The position numbers and the translations under genes are program-made. A stretch of DNA of 5,816 bases from Candidatus Omnitrophica bacterium CG1_02_40_15. GTDB lineage: Bacteria > Omnitrophota > Gorgyraeia > Gorgyraeales > Gorgyraeaceae. The stretch is taken from contig MNVP01000061.1 in the NCBI GenBank assembly GCA_001871815.1, forward strand, positions 1-5,816, in the 5' to 3' direction. This document shows, piece after piece, positions 1 to 4,836 of the stretch. A model generated the notes under the pieces. The model was not told the DNA's origin, ran no database searches, and was given only the letters and a program-made list of their open reading frames with translations. Every line of letters begins with the position of its first letter. Positions within the stretch are counted from its first letter, which is position 1.

Positions 1-262
1 CCCTGTCTTTCCTCTCTTTAATGGCAAGGGTTTCTTTTTTGACTTCTTTAAGGGCATTTTCTTTCTCAGACATAAATCTTTTTTCTGATTCTTGTTTTTC
101 TTTATGGCTGAAATCTTCTGCTTCTACGGCTGTCCTGTTTATTATATTTTCCTTCTCTTTTTTAGCGTCTCTTACGATGCGCTCCGCTTCTTCTTTTGCG
201 TCCTGAAGTATCTTACTGGCTCTTTCCTCTTCCTTTAGAATCTTTTCAATCGCGGTTTTCAT
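1..262 (-). CDS. Charged coiled-coil protein, 3' end off the window (possible ATPase peripheral-stalk subunit)
   Basis: An open frame begins with ATG at 260-262 and runs off the left edge after 87 codons. The visible protein starts MKTAIEKILKEEERASKILQ. It has 17 Lys, 19 Glu and 7 Arg, with no Pro, Gly, Trp, Tyr or Cys, so it should be one long uninterrupted amphipathic helix or coiled coil. No signal peptide or membrane segment is visible. The start lies 3 bp past the pyrE stop, and a GGGAG in the last pyrE codons (about 10 nt upstream) can serve as ribosome binding site, so the gene is probably co-transcribed and coupled to pyrE. The repeated A-x-x-E-A-x-x-I pattern near residues 14-34 resembles small H/G or E-type stalk subunits of V/A-type ATPases. 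RNase Y-like or generic coiled-coil proteins look similar, so the function is unsettled. The genes beyond the left edge would decide it. Confidence 0.72.
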   Translation of the reverse strand, partial: MKTAIEKILKEEERASKILQDAKEEAERIVRDAKKEKENIINRTAVEAEDFSHKEKQESEKRFMSEKENALKEVKKETLAIKERKDR

Positions 263-265
263 GAT

Positions 266-832
266 TTAGCGGCTCCCTGGTTTTGTTATCTCTATGCCAT
301 TTTTGCATAAAAGGCAATCCTCAGGCTTATAGGTTGGAAAATCAAGCCTAGCTAGACTTTTTAATTTTACACCAAAATCCAAGGTTTTTCCACTTCTATT
401 TACCACACAGCCAACGCCTATTATCTTGGCGCCCTTTGATTTTACTGCCTCTAGCACCTCATTCGTAGAAAGGCCCGTTGTTATAACGTCTTCAACCACA
501 AGGACCCTGTCTTCTTTTTTCAGATCAAATCCCCGTCTCAAGACCATCTTGCCTTCCACCCGCTCTGTGAATAAAGATTTCACTCTCAGGTTCCTGGCAG
601 TTTCATAAGAAACTATTACGCCTCCAAGGGCAGGCGCTATTACACATGTAGGTTTATCATTTTTAAAATAACCCGCTAATTCTCTGCATAATTTCTCAGC
701 TATATCGGGATATTGCAATAATAGCGCACACTGAAAATAATTCCCGCTATGAAGGCTGCTCGAAAGCCTGAAATGCCCGCTTAAAAGCGCCCCAGTATCC
801 TTAAACAGTTTTAAAATTTCATGTTCTCTCAT
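266..832 (-). CDS. pyrE: Orotate phosphoribosyltransferase (Thermus-type PyrE)
   Basis: This 188-residue cytosolic enzyme joins orotate to PRPP, giving orotidine 5'-monophosphate, the fifth step of UMP synthesis. The type I phosphoribosyltransferase PRPP loop is clear at residues 111-123 (LVVEDVITTGLST), with the usual hydrophobic strand followed by the acidic pair E-D. The N-terminal TGALLSGHFRLSSSLHS (13-29) and the central IAPALGGVIVSYE (65-77) match orotate PRTases of the Thermus/Deinococcus-like subfamily. So do the C-terminal CxxC (C173, C176) and the KPGSR ending, and the length fits that group (about 180-190). The ATG start is backed by AAGGA at 839-843, six bases upstream. The gene follows pyrF after a 136-bp gap containing an inverted-repeat element and is followed 3 bp later by the coiled-coil gene. 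The frame is intact and no key residue appears to be missing. Confidence 0.96.
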   Translation of the reverse strand: MREHEILKLFKDTGALLSGHFRLSSSLHSGNYFQCALLLQYPDIAEKLCRELAGYFKNDKPTCVIAPALGGVIVSYETARNLRVKSLFTERVEGKMVLRRGFDLKKEDRVLVVEDVITTGLSTNEVLEAVKSKGAKIIGVGCVVNRSGKTLDFGVKLKSLARLDFPTYKPEDCLLCKNGIEITKPGSR

Positions 833-855
833 TTTCTTTCCTTCTTATCTTACAC

Positions 856-960
856 GTCATTGCAAGGAGTCCGCCATTGTTTCTGTGGCGGACGACGAAG
901 CAATCTCTAAGATTGCTTCGCAGAGTTTACACTGAGCAAAGCGAATGTGCTCGCAATGAC
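856..960. repeat. 105-bp palindromic (MITE/REP-like) element between pyrF and pyrE
   Basis: The element is bounded by 11-bp terminal inverted repeats, GTCATTGCAAG (856-866) and CTCGCAATGAC (950-960), which match at 10 of 11 positions. Inside are two hairpins. The first has perfect 8-bp arms, GTCCGCCA (869-876) and TGGCGGAC (886-893). The second has perfect 11-bp arms, CGAAGCAATCT (896-906) and AGATTGCTTCG (910-920), with a 3-nt loop. No open frame or clear target-site duplication is visible. I recall GTCATTGCgAG...CGAAGCAATCT as a widespread non-coding repeat type in bacterial genomes, so this is probably one copy of a dispersed non-autonomous family. It lies 8 bp beyond the pyrF stop and would be co-transcribed as a folded spacer. 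Confidence 0.85.
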
Positions 961-968
961 ATGGTACT

Positions 969-1661
969 CTATATTGATTCAAGAACCTTAACTGGATCTT
1001 TCGCCTTTGTAACAGGCCTTCCTATTACAATATAATCAGCGCCTCTTTGAAAGGCTTCTTTAGGTGTAGTTACCCTTTTCTGGCCCCCTGTTTCATATCC
1101 TTCAGGCCTTACCCCAGGAGTAACTATTAAAAAATCTTTTCCCATATTTTTTCTTATCGCAGTTATTTCTTCAGGCGATGCCACCACGCCATCTAAACCA
1201 GCCTCTTTAGCCAAAATTGCTAAGCTCAAGACCTGGTCTTGAGCAGACTTATCTATGCCTATTTTCTTTAAAGCCTCTTTGTCCATACTAGTAAGCACTG
1301 TCACTCCGAGAATCTTAGGCCTTGATATCCCCAGTTTCTCGCTTTCCTCTTCCGCTCCATCTACAGCCTTTTTCATCATATCTATCCCGCCTGATGCGTG
1401 CACATTGAACATAAATACGCCAAATCTAACAGCTACTTTACTGGCTGCGTAAACTGTGTTTGGAATATCATGGAATTTCAGGTCTAGAAAAACATCTTTG
1501 TCGTATTTTCTGACAAGTTCGATTGCCTTTACGCCACAAGAGTAAAATAACTCCATGCCTACCTTGAATACCTGCACATGCGGGCTTAGTATATCAAGGA
1601 GCCTTTTCTCTTCCTTCAGCGTATTCACATCCAGCGCTACTATAACTTTGTCGTTTATCAT
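969..1661 (-). CDS. pyrF: Orotidine 5'-phosphate decarboxylase
   Basis: This enzyme decarboxylates OMP to UMP, the last step of the pathway, as a TIM-barrel homodimer in the cytosol. From the chosen ATG the protein has 230 residues, normal for bacterial PyrF. The first strand IVALDV (7-12) carries the substrate-contacting Asp. The catalytic signature DLKFHDIPNTV (60-70) has the Lys and Asp of the charge network. HASGG is at 88-92, TPGVRP at 181-186 and the phosphate-binding GADYIVIGRP at 207-216. An in-frame TTG 14 codons upstream (1703) would add residues encoded wholly by palindromic repeat DNA. I reject it because the ATG product begins directly before the first barrel strand, as usual for the family. 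Neither start has a good Shine-Dalgarno sequence. The gene follows pyrD after 99 bp and precedes pyrE. Confidence 0.96.
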   Translation of the reverse strand: MINDKVIVALDVNTLKEEKRLLDILSPHVQVFKVGMELFYSCGVKAIELVRKYDKDVFLDLKFHDIPNTVYAASKVAVRFGVFMFNVHASGGIDMMKKAVDGAEEESEKLGISRPKILGVTVLTSMDKEALKKIGIDKSAQDQVLSLAILAKEAGLDGVVASPEEITAIRKNMGKDFLIVTPGVRPEGYETGGQKRVTTPKEAFQRGADYIVIGRPVTKAKDPVKVLESI

Positions 1662-1668
1662 TTGTTTT

Positions 1669-1686
1669 GGCAGACTAAAGTCTGCC
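1669..1686. repeat. 18-nt hairpin repeat, copy A, just upstream of pyrF
   Basis: This is an inverted repeat with 8-bp arms GGCAGACT (1669-1676) and AGTCTGCC (1679-1686) around 2 nt. It lies 8 nt before the pyrF ATG, where a ribosome binding site would normally be. It is the same length as the core of the second hairpin at 1720-1737 and differs from it at four positions that form two compensated base pairs. Confidence 0.85.
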
Positions 1687-1700
1687 CTACAAATTTGTAG
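1687..1700. repeat. 14-bp perfect palindrome abutting hairpin copy A
   Basis: CTACAAATTTGTAG equals its own reverse complement. It directly touches the hairpin at 1669-1686 on one side and the outer arm of the nested hairpin at 1700 on the other. This suggests one composite repeat rather than chance. It could be an operator-like dyad, but there is no promoter beside it and I favour part of the repeat. Confidence 0.7.
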
Positions 1701-1753
1701 CAAAGGCGCATCATAAATAGGCAGGTTAAAACCTGCCTATTCCACGCCTTTGC
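1700..1753. repeat. Nested inverted repeat in the pyrD-pyrF gap (hairpin copy B)
   Basis: The outer perfect 9-bp arms are GCAAAGGCG (1700-1708) and CGCCTTTGC (1745-1753). They enclose a second perfect inverted repeat with 12-bp arms, AATAGGCAGGTT (1716-1727) and AACCTGCCTATT (1730-1741), around 2 nt. In RNA this would form a long stem with an internal loop capped by a 12-bp hairpin. It ends 7 bp past the pyrD stop codon. No U-tract follows in the direction of transcription, so a classical terminator is unlikely. Transcript-end protection or a mobile palindromic repeat fits better. Confidence 0.85.
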
Positions 1754-1760
1754 CTTTATA

Positions 1761-2663
1761 TTAAATTTTTAAATTACCTATAATATCTTCAATCTTTTCT
1801 ATTTTGTGCTTTTTTAGATAAGCCTCTATACCCTTTACTATTTTTCCGCAGACGCCTGGCTTTATAAAATTAGCAGTGCCTACCTGGATAGCCGTAGCTC
1901 CTGCTATCATAAATTCAATAGCGTCATTAGCGTTCATTATACCACCTATACCTATCACAGGGATATTGATATTCTTCGAGGCTTCATAAACCATTCTTAA
2001 GGCTATTGGTTTTATGCAAGGCCCGCTCAAACCGCCTGTAATATTGCCAAGTTTTGGCTTTCTCGTATCTATGTCTATGGCCATCCCCAAAAACGTATTC
2101 ACAAGGCTCACTGCATCAGAGCCGGCATTCTCAGCTGCCTTAGCAATCCCAACTATATCTGTCACATTTGGAGAAAGTTTTGTAATAATAGTTTTATCTG
2201 TTATCTTTCTCACAGCTTTTACAACTTCATACGTTTCTTTTGTATCCTGCGCTACCAAACCTTCGCAGTTAATATTTGGGCACGATATATTTAACTCTAT
2301 CCCGCTTATGCTTTTTATTTTATCCAGCCTTCTCGCAAGAATAAAAAACTCATCTATATTGTTCCCTGATATGCTAACGATAATGGGCGCGCCTATCTTA
2401 GAAAGATACGGCATTTTTTCTTTTAAAAAATTATCTATACCTTCGTTCTGAAGCCCTATTGCATTTAGCATTCCCGCTGAAGCCTCGCATATCCTGGGCA
2501 TTGGATTGCCCTGCCTCGGGTTTAAAGTAATTGTCTTTGTAATAATCGCGCCTATATGTTTCAGATTAACTAACTTTTCAAATTCTTTAGCATACCCAAA
2601 TGTTCCTGACGCCGTCATCACAGGATTTTTTAATTTAATCTTTCCTATTTTAACTTTCATCAT
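1761..2663 (-). CDS. pyrD: Dihydroorotate dehydrogenase B (NAD-dependent), catalytic subunit
   Basis: This FMN-binding TIM-barrel protein of 300 residues oxidises dihydroorotate to orotate. It is class 1B because the catalytic base is Cys (C128 in ELNISCPN, 123-130) and pyrK lies directly upstream in the operon. Other family landmarks are NPVMTASGTFGY (13-24), the FMN/substrate Lys in TKT (42-44), MLNAIGLQN (65-73), TKLSPN (161-166), NTFLGMAID (189-197), GGLSGP (210-215), and the phosphate-binding GIGGI (238-242) and VGTANF (261-266). The protein begins MMKVKIG, so either of two adjacent ATGs could be the start. A G-rich stretch about 9 nt upstream is only a weak ribosome binding site. The 41-bp gap after pyrK contains a perfect 24-bp palindrome. 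Electrons should pass from FMN to the Fe-S/FAD subunit PyrK and then to NAD+. Confidence 0.97.
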   Translation of the reverse strand: MMKVKIGKIKLKNPVMTASGTFGYAKEFEKLVNLKHIGAIITKTITLNPRQGNPMPRICEASAGMLNAIGLQNEGIDNFLKEKMPYLSKIGAPIIVSISGNNIDEFFILARRLDKIKSISGIELNISCPNINCEGLVAQDTKETYEVVKAVRKITDKTIITKLSPNVTDIVGIAKAAENAGSDAVSLVNTFLGMAIDIDTRKPKLGNITGGLSGPCIKPIALRMVYEASKNINIPVIGIGGIMNANDAIEFMIAGATAIQVGTANFIKPGVCGKIVKGIEAYLKKHKIEKIEDIIGNLKI

Positions 2664-2679
2664 AATTTATAACCCCAAC

Positions 2680-2703
2680 CCTTGACACTTTAAAGTGTCA
2701 AGG
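2680..2703. repeat. 24-bp perfect palindrome between pyrK and pyrD
   Basis: The two 12-bp halves, CCTTGACACTTT and AAAGTGTCAAGG, are exact reverse complements with no spacer. The element starts one base beyond the pyrK stop codon and lies 16 bp before the first pyrD ATG, so it takes up over half of the gap. The transcript would form a hairpin here. There is no U-run after it, and a TTGACA in each half lacks a properly spaced -10 box. Confidence 0.88.
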
Positions 2704-2704
2704 A

Positions 2705-3523
2705 TTACCAGATAAGTTCGCTAGCGTTAAAGACTGGGCCGTCTTTACAGGCAAGTTTAATGCCTGATTTTGTTTTGACAGCACAACCCAGGCATACGCC
2801 AATGCCGCAAGCCATCTTTTCTTCTAATGACGCATGGCATTCAAATTTTCGCTCCTGGCATATATCCACAATACATTTAAGCATTCCATGCGGCCCGCAA
2901 ACATATACAATGGTTTCAAACTTACTTTCTGTAGTTTTTAAAATCTTATGGAATAACTTTGACACAAAACCCTGCGAACCATAAGTACCGTCATCAGTGG
3001 AAATATAAACCTCAGGCGTGGCCTTTTTGAAATCTTTCTCGCATAAAATCAGATTTTTTGTTTTCGCTCCTATTAATATAATCGTCTTTATCTTCTTTTT
3101 CGTTAATTCTTCTGCAAGATATACGAGTGGCGCAGCGCCTATGCCGCCGGCAATTATAATCGCTCTAGGCTCACTATTCGTAGTTCGTCGTTCGTGGTTC
3201 GTCGTTCGCGGTAATATAAACCCATTACCTAAAGGCCCTAAGACATCTATAAAATCTCCTTCTTTTTTTCCAGCCAAAATTTCCGTGCCTTTACCTACAA
3301 CTTCATATAGAATTTCTATATCCTTCACCCTTGACCCTTCACCCTTGACCCTGTGTATACTGAACGGCCTTCTCAAAAGCGGCTCAAAAGAATCGTTGCA
3401 CCTGATTTGCACAAACTGCCCTGGTTTTGCTGCCCTTGCAATATAAGGCGCATCAAGGGACATATTATAATAAGCATGGCTGACTTTTTTGTTTGATAAA
3501 ATTTTTGCTTTGATGTCTTTCAA
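2705..3523 (-). CDS. pyrK: Dihydroorotate dehydrogenase B, electron-transfer (FAD/2Fe-2S) subunit
   Basis: PyrK passes electrons from the FMN of PyrD to NAD+ through a [2Fe-2S] cluster and FAD. The 272 residues show the ferredoxin-reductase-like layout. The FAD motif is RRPFSI (51-56), followed by VLGPLGNGF (94-102). The nucleotide-binding GGIGAAPL is at 126-133 and CGPHGM at 209-214. The cluster ligands are C239, C244, C247 and C259 (C-x4-C-x2-C-x11-C) in the typical PyrK C-terminus, followed by DGPVF. The start codon is TTG, supported by a strong AAAGGTGA (3531-3538) and by MKDIKAKILSNKKV-like family N-termini. No in-frame ATG is nearby. Two stretches look inserted: RVKGEGSRVK (58-67) and RTTNHERRTTNSEPR (106-120). 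They are encoded by heptanucleotide tandem repeats and fall in loops where, from my memory of B. subtilis PyrK, this protein is about 3 and 9 residues longer. Confidence 0.95.
   Translation of the reverse strand: MKDIKAKILSNKKVSHAYYNMSLDAPYIARAAKPGQFVQIRCNDSFEPLLRRPFSIHRVKGEGSRVKDIEILYEVVGKGTEILAGKKEGDFIDVLGPLGNGFILPRTTNHERRTTNSEPRAIIIAGGIGAAPLVYLAEELTKKKIKTIILIGAKTKNLILCEKDFKKATPEVYISTDDGTYGSQGFVSKLFHKILKTTESKFETIVYVCGPHGMLKCIVDICQERKFECHASLEEKMACGIGVCLGCAVKTKSGIKLACKDGPVFNASELIW
3177..3211. repeat. Heptanucleotide tandem array 1 inside pyrK (5 x 7 bp)
   Basis: Five head-to-tail heptamers of the form TTCGTNG are read on the plus strand: TTCGTAG, TTCGTCG, TTCGTGG, TTCGTCG and TTCGCGG. The first four also form a 14-bp unit repeated twice with one mismatch. 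On the coding strand they encode most of RTTNHERRTTNSEPR (PyrK residues 106-120), whose 7-residue period reflects three heptamers. The array falls between GPLGNGF and the GGIG nucleotide-binding loop, in a variable linker. Confidence 0.92.
3323..3352. repeat. Heptanucleotide tandem array 2 inside pyrK (4 x 7 bp)
   Basis: Two exact copies of the 14-mer CTTCACCCTTGACC (3323-3350), each made of heptamers CTTCACC and CTTGACC, are followed by two more matching bases. On the coding strand this reads as RVKGEGSRVK, PyrK residues 58-67, between the FAD-binding RRPFSI and the next strand DIEILYEV. The unit sequence is unrelated to array 1, but the period and the alternating A-B-A-B organisation are the same. 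Confidence 0.92.
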
Positions 3524-3530
3524 TGTATAG

Positions 3531-3538
3531 TCACCTTT
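3531..3538 (-). promoter_or_regulatory. Shine-Dalgarno site that fixes the TTG start of pyrK
   Basis: The coding strand reads AAAGGTGA, with AAGGTG about 7-8 nt before the TTG at 3521-3523. It is one of the best ribosome binding sites in the window and has no alternative ATG or GTG at a suitable distance. It begins one nucleotide after the closing arm of the 3540-3575 hairpin, so folding of that hairpin could affect access to it. Confidence 0.75.
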
Positions 3539-3539
3539 G

Positions 3540-3575
3540 AATTTTACCCGCCACAGAACTTTGGCGGGTAAAATT
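3540..3575. repeat. 36-nt hairpin in the gap before pyrK
   Basis: Perfect 14-bp arms, AATTTTACCCGCCA (3540-3553) and TGGCGGGTAAAATT (3562-3575), flank an 8-nt loop. The core recurs inside the 856-960 element: on the minus strand this one reads CCGCCA-AAGTTCTG-TGGCGG, and the other reads CCGCCA-TTGTTTCTG-TGGCGG on the plus strand. The shared stem and GTT(T)CTG loop suggest a common origin. No U-tract follows, so it is not a classical terminator. Confidence 0.88.
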
Positions 3576-3603
3576 GGCTAAGGAATTCATGCGCGATTTT
3601 ATA

Positions 3604-4836
3604 TTAAAATAGGTCTAATTGTTTCTCTCCTGTTGCGTCTTTTTCTTTCAATATCTCTATTTTACCATATTCTCCGTCAAAGCCCGGCAGGATATTTACA
3701 TCGCCGTTCCTGACATTTATGATTGCCTTTGCAATTTTTACTGGCAGCTCCCTTAAAAGCTTATCCTCGTTAACCTCTGTAAGGACTTCGAGTTCTGTCC
3801 CAAGCCGCGGGATTATTGCTCGATATTCTGCATTAACCGCTTTAGAAGCGACTCCAACTCCTAATGTGTCGGAAATTATTTCTGCAAGCGGTATCATTCT
3901 TTTAAAAGGGATGCTATCCTCAGGGACAAAACCAGCAGATCTGTCTGCCAGCTCACTAACCCTATTCATAACGCCTATTGTAAGAGATTTTCCGCATGCA
4001 GGGCATATATTTTTATTTTTCCTGGTTTCTTCCGGGCTGAATCTTACATTGCAGGCCCTGTGGCCGTCGTAATGATATTTCCCTTCTTCAGGAAAAAATT
4101 CAATTGTATAAAGAAATTTCTTTTTGTCTTTTTTCTTCAATGTATCTGTAATTGCTTTGTAGCTCATTTCAATATCAAAGACATTTGCCTCCCTACCTAT
4201 CTTCTGCGGGCTGTGAGAATCAGAATTTGATATAAGATTAAACCTGTCCAGCTTGCTCCATTGCCAATTCATGCCCGGGTCTGAAGAAAGCCCTGTTTCC
4301 AGAGCATAGATATCTTTAGTGTATTCTCCGAAACATTCTTCTATTGAATCAAAACCTGACTTGGAACCGAAAAGCGAAAACCACGGTGTCCAGATATGCC
4401 CAGGCACTAAAAATATATCTTTACTGATCCCGAATAAAAGTTCTGCCAGGTCTTTGGCGTCTATACCTATAATAGGCCTTCCGTCAGACGTGATATTCCC
4501 ATAACCTGAAAGCGCAGCGTTTACTTTATCAGCAATATCAAAACTCGGAACAAAAATAACATTGTGGATTTTTCTTACCCTGCCATTTTTAGAATATATG
4601 CTGGATATCTCTCCTGTGAGCATAAAATTCACGCCGTTATATTCAAACAAACCATTGCCTGAATCCTTTAATGTGGTTTTTAATTCTTCAAGCCATAGAT
4701 AGTGCGTGAAATCCCCTGTGCCCAATAAAGATATGCCTTTAAGCTTGGCGTATTCCGAAAGTGTTTTTATGTTCATGTCAGGGCTTGTGGCGCGGCTATA
4801 TTTAGAATGTATGTGGAAATCGGCTACGAATTTCAT
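3604..4836 (-). CDS. Endonuclease Q-like PHP-domain DNA-repair nuclease
   Basis: This 410-residue protein matches the EndoQ family (COG1379-type PHP phosphoesterases), which nicks DNA 5' of uracil, hypoxanthine, xanthine or abasic sites. The PHP metal-binding motifs are DFHIH (6-10), GTGDFTH (39-45), GE (75-76), H91, PGHIWTPW (145-152) and SNSDSHS (203-209). The family-type EFFPEEGKYHYDGHRAC follows at 246-262. H259/C262 with the CPAC pair (C278, C281) forms a probable zinc site. A C-terminal domain covers about 285-395, and the last residues are QLDLF (406-410), a fit to the bacterial beta-clamp consensus QL[SD]LF. Length is close to characterised family members (about 420). Its ATG overlaps the pyrC stop as ATGA, so translation is probably coupled. 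Substrate specificity is inferred from the family. Another PHP-type hydrolase is the alternative. Confidence 0.87.
   Translation of the reverse strand: MKFVADFHIHSKYSRATSPDMNIKTLSEYAKLKGISLLGTGDFTHYLWLEELKTTLKDSGNGLFEYNGVNFMLTGEISSIYSKNGRVRKIHNVIFVPSFDIADKVNAALSGYGNITSDGRPIIGIDAKDLAELLFGISKDIFLVPGHIWTPWFSLFGSKSGFDSIEECFGEYTKDIYALETGLSSDPGMNWQWSKLDRFNLISNSDSHSPQKIGREANVFDIEMSYKAITDTLKKKDKKKFLYTIEFFPEEGKYHYDGHRACNVRFSPEETRKNKNICPACGKSLTIGVMNRVSELADRSAGFVPEDSIPFKRMIPLAEIISDTLGVGVASKAVNAEYRAIIPRLGTELEVLTEVNEDKLLRELPVKIAKAIINVRNGDVNILPGFDGEYGKIEILKEKDATGEKQLDLF

Noticed and set aside
1662..1703. TTG start of pyrF giving 14 extra residues
   Set aside because: The extra residues are encoded by the hairpin and palindrome at 1669-1700, there is no Shine-Dalgarno sequence, and the ATG at 1661 gives the normal family N-terminus.
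1700..1753. Intrinsic terminator between pyrD and pyrF
   Set aside because: The hairpins are strong, but none is followed by a U-run in the direction of transcription, and the operon plainly continues. The same holds for the hairpins at 2680-2703 and 3540-3575.
2014..2451. 145-codon open frame on the plus strand within pyrD
   Set aside because: It is entirely antisense to a well-supported gene, has no family-like sequence, and is one of several plus-strand shadows (such as 3018-3446 and 3719-4072).
2661..2703. Promoter suggested by TTGACA in the 2680-2703 palindrome and TATAAA before pyrD
   Set aside because: The spacing is about 24 bp, too long for a sigma-70 type promoter, and TTGACA is simply part of the perfect palindrome.
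3177..3352. CRISPR-like repeat arrangement
   Set aside because: The repeats are direct heptamers without spacers, lie in coding sequence, and have no cas genes nearby.
3531..3590. 19-codon minus-strand mini-ORF ahead of pyrK, ending TGA inside the pyrK ribosome binding site
   Set aside because: It could look like a leader peptide, but most of it is the inverted repeat at 3540-3575 and it has no clear ribosome binding site. I treat it as chance.
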